DNA from: Candidatus Omnitrophota bacterium
GTDB lineage: Bacteria; Omnitrophota; Gorgyraeia; Zapsychrales; Aceulaceae
Direction: 5' to 3'
DNA: 33,384 nt
Assembly: GCA_028693815.1 (NCBI GenBank)
Contig: JAQUUP010000011.1
Span: forward strand, 8,141 to 41,524
The notes under the pieces were generated by a model. The model was not told the origin of the DNA. It ran no database searches and saw only the letters and a program-made list of their open reading frames with translations. This document shows positions 25,009-32,726 of this stretch, in pieces (the first letter of the stretch is position 1; each line of letters starts with the position of its first letter). Position numbers and translations under genes: made by a program.

Positions 25009-27660
25009 ATGCGGATACATAAAGATAGCACAGTTAAGAAAGTTTTTGTTACAATTTTAGAAGGCCTATGCGTGATTTTTTGCATGGGCCTTTTTTATTG
25101 GACGTCTAAGTTTTTTATTTCCGCTCGTTTTAATGAATTTGTTTCGGACTCTATTTCAATCATTTTTCTTGCCATTTTTGTTTTTGCTTATTTTCGTTAC
25201 CGCATTTCAAGAAAGAAAAAGAAAGTTTTTGAACTTTCAGATGAACAACAACAGATTTTGCAATCTGTTTTGCCTATAGGTATTTTTACTGTTGATTTAA
25301 ATAAACGTATTACAAGTTGGAATTCTGCAGCCCAAGAAATTACTGGCTATGCTTCTGAAGATGTTTTTGGTAAAGAATGCAAACTTTTTACACAGCATCC
25401 TTGTCGCGAGCATTGTGGATTATATGATGACGCGATCTCAAAACCAATAAAAAATGTCGAGTGCTTGATTGAAACAAAAGATGGGTCTATCCGAACGATC
25501 TTAAAGAGAGCTGATTTTATTAAGGATCATCTAGGGCAGGTTGTTGGCGGCGTTGAATGTTTTGAAGATATTACAGATCGTCGGGCTGCTGAAAAGAAAT
25601 TAAAAGATTCAGAGGAGCGATTTCGTACTGTTTTTGAGAATTCTGCTGTTGCGATTACCGTAACAGATAAAGAGGAAAGAATTGTTTCTTGGAATAGTTA
25701 TGCAGAAAAAATTTTAGGACGGAATCGCAAGGAGCTACATTTAAAACTTATTAGTTCTCTTTATCCTGAGGCAGAGTGGAAAAGGATTCGTTCTTTAAAC
25801 ATTCGAAAGTCTGGATATCGTGACCATCTTGAAACAGTGATGATTCGAGGAGATGGGAGTTTTGTTGATGTTGATATTTCGATTAGTATATTAAAAGATG
25901 CGGATGATAATGTTATTGGATCGATTGGTGTTTTGAGAGATATTACTGATCGAAAGAAAACTGAAAAACAACTGGTTGAGTCTGAAAAAAGATTTCGTAC
26001 TATTTTTGAGAATTCTGCTGTTGCGATTACATTGACAGATAGAGAGGAAAGGATTGTTTCGTGGAATCATTATGCGGAGGAAATGCTTAAGAAAACTTAT
26101 GATGATCTACACTTAAAGCCAATTAGTAGCTTGTATGAGCCAGAAGAATGGAAGCGTATTCGTTCTTTAGGGTTAAGAAACAAAGGACCTCAGCATCATT
26201 TCGAGAGTAAAATGTTAAAGAAAGATGGAAGCTTAGTTGATGTGGATATTTCAGTTACAATTTTAAAAGAAGACGATGGAAGCATCGCTGGGTCTTTAGG
26301 TGTAATTCGTGATATTACAAGTATCAAGAAGGTTGAAAGTGATTTGCGTCTTGCGAATCAAGATTTGCGTGCCAATGAACAAGCGCTCCGAGCTATTTTG
26401 GAAGATTTAAATAAAACACATGTGGAATTAAAAGATGCGCAAAAAGAGCTTCTTGAGCGTCAAAAACAGCTTGTGGAGGAGCACAAAAAACAAGTTATGC
26501 TAACAGAGCAAGCTGAGGCGTCAACAAAGGCAAAGACCGATTTTTTGTCGAATATGAGCCATGAGGTAAGAACACCCTTAAACTCTATTATCGGGTTTTC
26601 TCAACTTCTCCGAAAAAATGTTCAGGATGAAAAACAGAAGAAGTTTGTTGATATCATTGAGTCAAGCAGTCAGCATCTTTTAACACTGATTAACAATATT
26701 CTAGATTATGAAAAGTCTATTGCAGGTCAAATTATTTTAGACGATACGCGTATTGATATTCGCTTGCTTTCTCACGATGTATTTCGTGTACTTGGAGGCA
26801 GTATTAGTGATCGGCCAATTGAGATTGGTTTTGAAGTTAACGCAGAAGTGCCTAAGGAGGTCTTTGGTGACGAGTTAAAGCTCAAGCAAGTTTTGATGAA
26901 TTTATTATCAAATGCGCTAAAATTTACGAAACAGGGTTCTGTTCAGCTAAAAGTAAGTGTTGAGGAAATTTGCCAGGAAGAGGGCGCGCATCGGTATTAT
27001 TTAAGATTTTCAATGGAAGATACGGGTATCGGTATTGCGACTGATATAAAAGATAAAATTTTTGAACAATTTACACAAGCGGATAGTTCGATAACCCGTC
27101 ATTTTGGTGGCACGGGGTTAGGACTTTCTATTTGCAAATCATATGTTGAACTGATGGGTGGAAAGATTTGGATTGAATCTGAAGAAGGCAAAGGGAGCAA
27201 GTTTATTTTTGTGGCACCATTTTATGATCATTCTAAAAGAGAAATTGTTCAGTCTGTGTTTAATGAAGATAGTAAGAATGATTTAAATGGAATGCGTGTT
27301 CTTTTAGCAGAGAATCATCGAGTTTATCAAGAAGAATTTAAACGTTTTTTTAATGAGCTTAAATGCCATATGGACATTGTTGTTGATGGCGATGCGCTTA
27401 TTAATCAAATTCAAAAAGAAATGTATGACATTTGTTTTGTTAATGTGCAGCTGCCAAACTTTAGCGGGGTTGCCGCAGTTAAAAAGATTCGGGAAGAAAT
27501 TAATGAAACAATTCCAATTATTGCTATTGCAACAGCAACATTCTTTGAAGACAAAGGTCATTGTCGAGAGGTTGGAATGGAAGATTTTGTTTCAACGCCT
27601 CTTTCCATTGACGATCTTAAAGAGAAATTGATTGTTTACATAAAAAAGAAACCTGCCTAA
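25009..27660 (+). CDS. Hybrid sensor histidine kinase: 2 TM, 3 PAS, HisKA, HATPase_c, degenerate receiver
   Basis: The 883-residue kinase has TM helices at about 11-36 and 46-66; PAS1 (~81-195) with a Cys motif CKLFTQHPCREHCGL; two very similar PAS domains (~200-323 and ~324-447); a Gln/Glu/Lys-rich coiled coil to ~505; HisKA with phospho-acceptor H518 (MSHEVRTPLNS); HATPase with N-box NLLSNALKF, DTGIGIA and GGTGLGLSI; and a C-terminal receiver (~760-880). The receiver is broken: the phosphoacceptor position reads FVNVQLPNFSG with N812 in place of Asp, the acidic pair is LLAEN, and the usual Lys-Pro is STP. It would autophosphorylate and likely pass phosphate to the stand-alone receiver upstream. 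It ends 9 bases from the convergent STT3 gene with no terminator seen. Confidence 0.93.
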   Translation: MRIHKDSTVKKVFVTILEGLCVIFCMGLFYWTSKFFISARFNEFVSDSISIIFLAIFVFAYFRYRISRKKKKVFELSDEQQQILQSVLPIGIFTVDLNKRITSWNSAAQEITGYASEDVFGKECKLFTQHPCREHCGLYDDAISKPIKNVECLIETKDGSIRTILKRADFIKDHLGQVVGGVECFEDITDRRAAEKKLKDSEERFRTVFENSAVAITVTDKEERIVSWNSYAEKILGRNRKELHLKLISSLYPEAEWKRIRSLNIRKSGYRDHLETVMIRGDGSFVDVDISISILKDADDNVIGSIGVLRDITDRKKTEKQLVESEKRFRTIFENSAVAITLTDREERIVSWNHYAEEMLKKTYDDLHLKPISSLYEPEEWKRIRSLGLRNKGPQHHFESKMLKKDGSLVDVDISVTILKEDDGSIAGSLGVIRDITSIKKVESDLRLANQDLRANEQALRAILEDLNKTHVELKDAQKELLERQKQLVEEHKKQVMLTEQAEASTKAKTDFLSNMSHEVRTPLNSIIGFSQLLRKNVQDEKQKKFVDIIESSSQHLLTLINNILDYEKSIAGQIILDDTRIDIRLLSHDVFRVLGGSISDRPIEIGFEVNAEVPKEVFGDELKLKQVLMNLLSNALKFTKQGSVQLKVSVEEICQEEGAHRYYLRFSMEDTGIGIATDIKDKIFEQFTQADSSITRHFGGTGLGLSICKSYVELMGGKIWIESEEGKGSKFIFVAPFYDHSKREIVQSVFNEDSKNDLNGMRVLLAENHRVYQEEFKRFFNELKCHMDIVVDGDALINQIQKEMYDICFVNVQLPNFSGVAAVKKIREEINETIPIIAIATATFFEDKGHCREVGMEDFVSTPLSIDDLKEKLIVYIKKKPA

Positions 27661-27669
27661 AAGATATTT

Positions 27670-30222
27670 CTAATTTTCTTTGCCGTTTAAATCTTTCATA
27701 AAGCTTTCCCAATTAATTTTATAGACACAAATTTCGGTTTTGTTTTCGCGGCTTTGTTCTTTTAGGAATGGAACAAAATATCGAAGGCCTGTCCCGTCAA
27801 GGTAGTATAATTTTATGGCTAATGAATGGGCTAAGAATTCATCCATCAAAATGCATTCAAATTTTCCATAGTCGTTTTTGACAAAAATGACACAATAGGA
27901 GAGATTTGCGTTAGGAAATTTCTTTTCAACAATCTGATCACCCTTTTTATAAATAATGCTTTTAGGGATTCCTACGCCAAATTCTTTTGATAGGATTTCA
28001 CAATCCATATTGTCTTGTTTTACGCGGATTCCTTGGCTAAAATAAACATAAGCATCATCTTTTTGGGCTTCTATTAGCGGTTGGCTTATTCGAGGGATGC
28101 CTCCTTGAAGAGTCCACATGAAATCGATATATTGTCGCAATCCATTTCCTTTTACTTCTTTAACACGGTTTGGATTTTTATTAATTTCTTCAATTTTTTC
28201 AATATCCCAGCGACCAACAAAAGCAACGCCAATAATGCTTTCGATTAAATCATTATAAAGAAATAGGTAGGAGGGATCTGGTGTTGAATGTGTTAGATTA
28301 AGAAGTTCTTCAGATTGAGTTGAGTTTAGATTTCTTTTTAAATATTCTTTTGCTTTATCTCGTGGAAGGGTTGTTATTTTATTTAGTATTTTAATGGAAT
28401 CTGATTTTTTTAAGCCAATAGTTTCGAGATATTCTGTTGCTTGATTTCCGCTTGCATTAAGCATGCGTAAAAGCCCGAGAGCTTTTGTTTCATCTGAGTT
28501 TAGAAGAATATTTCCCATCCAATAAGCTTGAGGAACATTGATTGTGGCTCCATCAAAAGTAACACGTCTTTCGGCGACAGATTTAATAAAATGTCCGGGT
28601 GACCACCATGTATTAATGATGCTATTTTCTGGAGTTTCGTTTTTTATCTTTGTTAAAGCTCGATCCCATGTTTCATTAAATATAGGACGCAAGCGGGAGG
28701 CCCAGTTATCTGCTTTTTTAAGGGAAGGCATAACGATTACGGCTCCTACAATAAGAATAAGCGCTATAAAAATCGAATTCAATATGATTGGATTCGTGCA
28801 CTTTTTTGCGAGGAATTTTCGCATAACTTTGTATCCGAAATCAAGCGAAACCGCTGAAAGAATGCTTAAAGGGACTAAGAGAAGCAAGACAAAGCGTTCA
28901 GCTTTGATCGACATGATGAGGGAAGAAAAGAAAAAAAGTATAAAGAAGACGGTTTTGTGCCATGTTTCAAAATTTTTATTTTTAATGGAGCTAAATCCAA
29001 GAAGTAGGATCCCTAGAATTGAGAATATGAAGAATATTGCACCTCCTGAAAGGGATAGGAGTTCGCTGAACGAGGCGCGGTGTAGCTCTCCAACGCTTAG
29101 ATAAACATCTGGCCAAACACTTAGCTTGCTTGAGAAGAATTCCCCTAAAACTTTAAATCCTTCTTGAAAAAGAAAAAAGAATTCTTTTGGACCAAAGGAG
29201 AGAAGAATTCCAAGAAATGTTCCGCCGAAAATAGAAGCAAAGTATATTAATAGATTTTTTGTTCGAGAGGGTTCTGTAAGGAGAAAATGATTTAGGGGCA
29301 AAATGATGCATCCTGATAGAAATAAAATACTAAATAGATATACCCATCCTTGCCAGAAGAAGGCATAAAGACTTAAAGCGACAGCACATAAAATCCCAAA
29401 AATAATTGAGTTTCGGGTGTTGAGCTTTTTTTTAAGACCCAGTAAGAAAATAAAAGTAATTAAAAGCGGAAATAGGATATTGTAAGGATCGCTATCGTAC
29501 CAGCCAAAAAAACTTCTTCGTAAGAAAATAGGAGCAAGAAATAAGAGGGTTGCGCTTATAAAGGAAGCCCAGACTTGTAATCTTAGCTTATAGCAGATAA
29601 GAAAGAAAACGATACAAGACAGAAGCATTAGAAAAAGAGGTGTAAAGCTTAAGGCAAACATTAGCGAGGCGTCGGGTACAATTTTTGATACTATTTTATA
29701 AATACCGTATCCGACAAAAGGATGCAAGCTGATTGCTTCCCAGTATCCGATAGGGCTAAGCATTTTTTCATTGAAATATTTTGCTCCATTTCTTTTGGCC
29801 ATAATCTTGTTGCCTTTGACAAGTTCTTTGGTAAGACCGTAGAAATAATATGGATCTGAAGCCGTAAGGTACATTTCAGGAGCTTTTTCCCCTGAATTCT
29901 TCTCTAAATTTCTTTTATAAAGCTCTTGAGAAAATTGATAAATTGCTTTTCTGGCTTCTTCTGGATTGCCCGCAATTGCTTGAGCAAATTTTTCTTGTGC
30001 CATCATTTGTTTTTTCTCTTCTGGCAGACCGGGATACAATTCGTTAATTTTCTTAAGATTAGAAAGTTGCATTTGACTTGTGATAAACATCGCAGCTTTT
30101 GCGTCTGTTTCTGATGAGGTTTTAAACATGACTGGGTAGAGTCTAAAATAAAGACCTATGCATGCGACGATGGCAAACGCTAAGAAATACAGAATAATTC
30201 TTTTTTTTCTTTGAGTAATCAT
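27670..30222 (-). CDS. STT3/PglB/AglB-type oligosaccharyltransferase
   Basis: The 850-residue membrane protein belongs to GT66. Its N-terminal part has about a dozen TM helices; the C-terminal ~330 residues are extracytoplasmic. Catalytic landmarks align with PglB: SDPYYFYG (D123; PglB DGYYWA), WYDSDPYN (D243/D245; PglB DxE/D loop), SVGE (E379; TIxE loop) and WWSPGH at 539-544 in the WWDYG position, followed by the family-like ERRVTFDGATIN. The WWD Asp that contacts the +2 Ser/Thr of the sequon is replaced by Ser. An unusually long loop (~43-118, rich in Lys, Glu and Gln) follows TM1. The predicted role is transfer of a lipid-linked glycan to Asn of exported proteins. It starts 2 bases after the protease gene, so they form an operon. 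No pgl glycan-synthesis genes are in the window. Confidence 0.85.
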   Translation of the reverse strand: MITQRKKRIILYFLAFAIVACIGLYFRLYPVMFKTSSETDAKAAMFITSQMQLSNLKKINELYPGLPEEKKQMMAQEKFAQAIAGNPEEARKAIYQFSQELYKRNLEKNSGEKAPEMYLTASDPYYFYGLTKELVKGNKIMAKRNGAKYFNEKMLSPIGYWEAISLHPFVGYGIYKIVSKIVPDASLMFALSFTPLFLMLLSCIVFFLICYKLRLQVWASFISATLLFLAPIFLRRSFFGWYDSDPYNILFPLLITFIFLLGLKKKLNTRNSIIFGILCAVALSLYAFFWQGWVYLFSILFLSGCIILPLNHFLLTEPSRTKNLLIYFASIFGGTFLGILLSFGPKEFFFLFQEGFKVLGEFFSSKLSVWPDVYLSVGELHRASFSELLSLSGGAIFFIFSILGILLLGFSSIKNKNFETWHKTVFFILFFFSSLIMSIKAERFVLLLLVPLSILSAVSLDFGYKVMRKFLAKKCTNPIILNSIFIALILIVGAVIVMPSLKKADNWASRLRPIFNETWDRALTKIKNETPENSIINTWWSPGHFIKSVAERRVTFDGATINVPQAYWMGNILLNSDETKALGLLRMLNASGNQATEYLETIGLKKSDSIKILNKITTLPRDKAKEYLKRNLNSTQSEELLNLTHSTPDPSYLFLYNDLIESIIGVAFVGRWDIEKIEEINKNPNRVKEVKGNGLRQYIDFMWTLQGGIPRISQPLIEAQKDDAYVYFSQGIRVKQDNMDCEILSKEFGVGIPKSIIYKKGDQIVEKKFPNANLSYCVIFVKNDYGKFECILMDEFLAHSLAIKLYYLDGTGLRYFVPFLKEQSRENKTEICVYKINWESFMKDLNGKEN

Positions 30223-30224
30223 TT

Positions 30225-30989
30225 TTAGTTAGCCTCTTTTTTTGATTGTAAATATTTTAGATAAAACTGTAGAATTCTATTTGATGGAATTGAAAAGCTT
30301 GATCGATCAGATTGCATTTGTCCTGCCACCATAAGTCCTAGCAGTTGGCCTTTAAGATTAAAGAGAGGACCCCCGCTATCACCATGATAAATATTAAAAT
30401 TTACATGAAGAAAATCTGGTTCATTTGATTTTTGAGGGTTGCCTTTTTTAGCAAATCCGATAATGCGGCCGGCAGACATTGTTTTTTTAAGAAAAGGAGA
30501 GCTGCCAACCGTGATGACTTCATCTCCGATACTGGCAGTACCTGAGTTGGCAAAATCAATGCGAGTCATAGGATAAGGAGGATTAATTTTGATAAAAGCA
30601 ATGTCTTCTTGATCGATGACTAAAAGAGGGGAGGCTGATATAATTTTTCCATCAAAAAGACGCACAGCGATTTTGCTGGCGCCAGAGACAATGTGGGCAT
30701 TGGTTGCGATGACGCCGATTGGATCAATAATAACACCAGATCCACTTCTTGTATATTCAGCGGCTTTAATTCCCTTAAGGTGAACAAGCTGTCCTGTTTC
30801 TTTGTCTATTGCCATTGATTCAGGACCCTTAAACATCATAGTGTTTTGCGCGGTAATTTCGACAATAGAAGGAAGGGCAAGATGGATTTCTTGAATAACA
30901 GATTCTTGCGCAATTGCTTTTATCGGATAAAAGAAAATTCCGATCGTAAAAAATGTAATTAATATGCGTAGGTTTCTTTTGAGTTTCAT
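30225..30989 (-). CDS. Trypsin-like serine protease (DegP/HtrA-type, no PDZ)
   Basis: A start at 30989 (254 residues) gives AGGAAA at a proper distance and a classic signal peptide (KLKR, then ITFFTIGIFFYPIKAIAQ). An upstream in-frame TTG at 31043 would add 18 residues without a better ribosome site. The catalytic triad is complete: H99 (ATNAHIVSG), D129 (DQEDIAFIK) and S205 (YHGDSGGPLF). The family normally has one or two C-terminal PDZ domains; none is present, so substrate choice must come from elsewhere. It is probably periplasmic. Its stop codon is 2 bases before the STT3 ATG, an unusual pairing that links proteolysis with protein glycosylation or quality control. The start choice is moderately certain. 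Confidence 0.85.
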   Translation of the reverse strand: MKLKRNLRILITFFTIGIFFYPIKAIAQESVIQEIHLALPSIVEITAQNTMMFKGPESMAIDKETGQLVHLKGIKAAEYTRSGSGVIIDPIGVIATNAHIVSGASKIAVRLFDGKIISASPLLVIDQEDIAFIKINPPYPMTRIDFANSGTASIGDEVITVGSSPFLKKTMSAGRIIGFAKKGNPQKSNEPDFLHVNFNIYHGDSGGPLFNLKGQLLGLMVAGQMQSDRSSFSIPSNRILQFYLKYLQSKKEAN

Positions 30990-31085
30990 TTTTTGTTTCC
31001 TAATTTTGCTTACCATTCTACCTTTGAATAGAGGTAAATTCAAGGGTGAAACAAGAAATAGAAGATAGATATTCTTTTTGTTCGA

Positions 31086-31094
31086 TGGTATAAT
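31086..31094 (+). promoter_or_regulatory. Extended -10 promoter for the CBS gene
   Basis: TGGTATAAT is a perfect -10 box with the TGn extension. It lies in the divergent gap between the protease and the CBS gene; no good -35 is seen, which extended -10 promoters tolerate. It predicts a leader of about 105 bases. Confidence 0.5.
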
Positions 31095-31207
31095 ATTTTA
31101 ATATTTAAATTATTTAAGGCAGCGGCGAATTTCTTTATTTTAGTTGTCAATATTATCAAAAATATCAAAATCCGGTTTATTTAGTAGGAGGAGCCAAATC
31201 ATAGATT

Positions 31208-31642
31208 ATGCATCTTGAAAGAATCTTAATTAAAAATATTATGGTAACAAATGTGATTACAATCGGCATTGATGAGCCGTTTAGTCATGTCTGGGATGTT
31301 CTAAAGCCTAGCAAAATTCGCCATCTTCCAGTTGTTGATACTCAGGGGAAATTAAAGGGAATCATCACTTTAAGAGATTTGTACCGCATTGTTTCTCCAA
31401 GAAAAGAAGTTGAGGAAGAGGGACTCTTTTACCTAAAAGAAGATCTCGAAAAATTTATTTTAAGTAACGTTATGACTGAGAATGTTTTAACGCTTTCAGC
31501 CGATCAAACACTTGGCCAGGCTTTGGATTTAATGGTTAAGAAGAAATTTGGCTGTATTCCAATCGTTGATGAAGAAGGGGTGCTGATAGGCATCCTGACT
31601 CAGATCGATGTTCTTCGAGCAATCGCGAAATATTTTATCTAA
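31208..31642 (+). CDS. CBS-domain pair protein
   Basis: The 144-residue protein consists almost only of two CBS motifs: residues ~10-66 (IMVTNVITIGIDEPF... RHLPVVDTQGKLKGIITLRDLYRI) and ~87-143 (VMTENVLTLSADQTL... GCIPIVDEEGVLIGILTQIDVLRAI). Such Bateman modules bind adenosine nucleotides and usually regulate a partner. With no effector domain attached, it must act in trans. Its Shine-Dalgarno AGGAGGAG is 14 bases before the ATG, longer than ideal; an in-frame stop at 31202-31204 rules out a much earlier start. The gene is monocistronic by appearance. Confidence 0.93.
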   Translation: MHLERILIKNIMVTNVITIGIDEPFSHVWDVLKPSKIRHLPVVDTQGKLKGIITLRDLYRIVSPRKEVEEEGLFYLKEDLEKFILSNVMTENVLTLSADQTLGQALDLMVKKKFGCIPIVDEEGVLIGILTQIDVLRAIAKYFI

Positions 31643-31686
31643 TTTCCTGAAAACTTAAAAATTTATCAAATATCTCGGATAACGCG

Positions 31687-31722
31687 ACTATGTCTTTTTG
31701 CGCTTAATGGGCAAGGCATAGT
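31687..31722 (+). other. Imperfect hairpin between the CBS and DUF134 genes
   Basis: ACTATG (31687-31692) and CATAGT (31717-31722) form the base; an inner TTGC/GCAA pairing extends it. No T-tract follows, so it is at best a weak terminator. It may instead be an RNA element. Confidence 0.3.
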
Positions 31723-31782
31723 TTGGGGTAGAGGATAAATTAATGACTTTATCATTTACACAGACTAACTTGCATATTATAA

Positions 31783-31796
31783 TGAGCATGTGCTCA
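31783..31796 (+). promoter_or_regulatory. Palindromic operator-like site 1 (TGAGCA-TG-TGCTCA)
   Basis: A 6-bp inverted repeat with a 2-base centre, part of a 25-base direct repeat (31783-31807) that recurs at 31817-31841. The site is centred about 100 bases upstream of the predicted transcription start of the DUF134 gene. Confidence 0.6.
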
Positions 31797-31816
31797 TAAT
31801 AAAGGTGATGTTATTC

Positions 31817-31830
31817 TGAGCATATGCTCA
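31817..31830 (+). promoter_or_regulatory. Palindromic operator-like site 2 (TGAGCA-TA-TGCTCA)
   Basis: A perfect 14-base palindrome, second copy of the motif, 34 bases from the first (close to three helical turns) and followed by the same TAATAAAGGTG. It lies upstream of the -35 region, a position suiting an activator or a cooperative regulator. The DUF134 protein encoded downstream, a predicted helix-turn-helix protein, is the obvious candidate binder. Confidence 0.6.
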
Positions 31831-31858
31831 TAATAAAGGTGTGTTTAAGTTGTCCAAT

Positions 31859-31885
31859 TTGACGGTTCTTGAGGGATGCTATAAT
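31859..31885 (+). promoter_or_regulatory. Extended -10 promoter of the DUF134 gene
   Basis: TTGACG (31859-31864), a 15-base spacer and TGC-TATAAT (31877-31885). The -10 hexamer is perfect and carries the TGn extension; the spacer is short. A Shine-Dalgarno AAAAAGGA follows before the ATG at 31906. Confidence 0.6.
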
Positions 31886-31905
31886 TTCTAAAAAAGGATT
31901 TTAAA

Positions 31906-32298
31906 ATGATAAAACGAGGTCGCCCAAAAAAAGTTCGATATATCCAAAGAATGCCTACGGTTACTCTGTTTAGCCCAAGAGGAAAACCTGGCAGACCTGA
32001 TGAAATAAGTCTTACGATAGATCAATTTGAGGCATTAAAATTAGCTGATTATCAAGGGTTTGATCAATCACAAGGCGCGATTGTCATGAAGGTTTCTAGG
32101 CCTAGTTTTGGCCGAATTTTACGAAGTGCTAGAAAAAATGTGGCTAATGCTTTGGTTAACGGAAAGATTATAAAAATAGGCATTGGTGACATGCAAGTTG
32201 GAGTTCGCTCTAAAGAATTTATTTCAATGCGTGAGATTGGTGTTTTGAAAGAGCGCCGTGCAAACGATCGCCGCTCAGGTGATCGCAGAGCCGAGTAA
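31906..32298 (+). CDS. DUF134 (UPF0251) family predicted DNA-binding protein
   Basis: The 130-residue protein matches the DUF134 pattern: start with RGRPKKVRYI, then RMPTVTLFSPRGKPG, a sigma70-region-4-like helix-turn-helix (LTIDQFEALKLADYQGFDQSQGAIVMKVSRPSFGRIL, ~36-72) and SARKNVANALVNGKIIKIG. The end has a short Arg-rich tail (KERRANDRRSGDRR) beyond the family core. Its function is unproven in the family; a transcriptional regulator role is likely. In other genomes it is often found near NifX-like dinitrogenase-cofactor proteins and Mrp ATPases (recollection, not checked); none is present here. It has its own promoter preceded by two palindromes, suggesting autoregulation. Confidence 0.9.
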   Translation: MIKRGRPKKVRYIQRMPTVTLFSPRGKPGRPDEISLTIDQFEALKLADYQGFDQSQGAIVMKVSRPSFGRILRSARKNVANALVNGKIIKIGIGDMQVGVRSKEFISMREIGVLKERRANDRRSGDRRAE

Positions 32299-32662
32299 AC
32301 ATTATTATGCCCAGTAAAAACATGTTTTTTGTTTCATTTCTTTTTGCATCATCTACTTCCTATAATATATGTTATGTTAACTATATCATATATGAATATG
32401 TGTCATAAAGCGTTATTCTGCATGCATTTAATGCATGTTCAGAATTACCTGTTGAAAACCTATTCCAAACTTACCGGGATTATAATCTATTCTTTAAAGT
32501 TAACAGATGTTAGGCAGATTTAAACAGATATTATATGCAGGATTGATGTGGCAATCTTTTGTATTGTTTTGATTAATATTTAGACAATTCTTAATTATTA
32601 ATGTAATTATTTACTATTTCTAAACATCTGCTAGCGCCTCCTCCCTTTTGAGTTTTATCTAG
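32299..32662. other. AT-rich intergenic region without genes
   Basis: No convincing coding frame. It contains an AT-rich dyad-rich patch (about 32353-32400) and an inverted repeat at 32416-32444 (TTCTG-CATGCAT-TTA-ATGCATG-TT-CAGAA). Nothing else can be assigned. Confidence 0.6.
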
Positions 32663-32699
32663 AAAGAAGCCCTTTTATAATCAATAAAAGGGCTTCTTT
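32663..32699 (-). terminator. Strong terminator of the minus-strand secreted-protein gene
   Basis: A perfect 16-bp stem (32663-32678 with 32684-32699, AAAGAAGCCCTTTTAT and its complement) with a 5-base loop. On the minus strand the descending arm ends in CTTCTTT, a short U-rich run. It lies 27 bases past the stop of the 32727 gene and could also stop rightward transcription. Confidence 0.85.
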
Positions 32700-32726
32700 G
32701 GTTTCTAAAAGGTACTTTATTTTTTG

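Noticed and set aside
24007-27660. Classical chemotaxis operon
   Set aside because: No CheA, CheW, receptor or CheB/CheR gene is present, and the kinase is a PAS hybrid type.
28538-29104. 188-codon plus-strand frame antisense to the STT3 gene
   Set aside because: The STT3 frame on the other strand has clear catalytic motifs; this frame shows only basic, low-similarity sequence.
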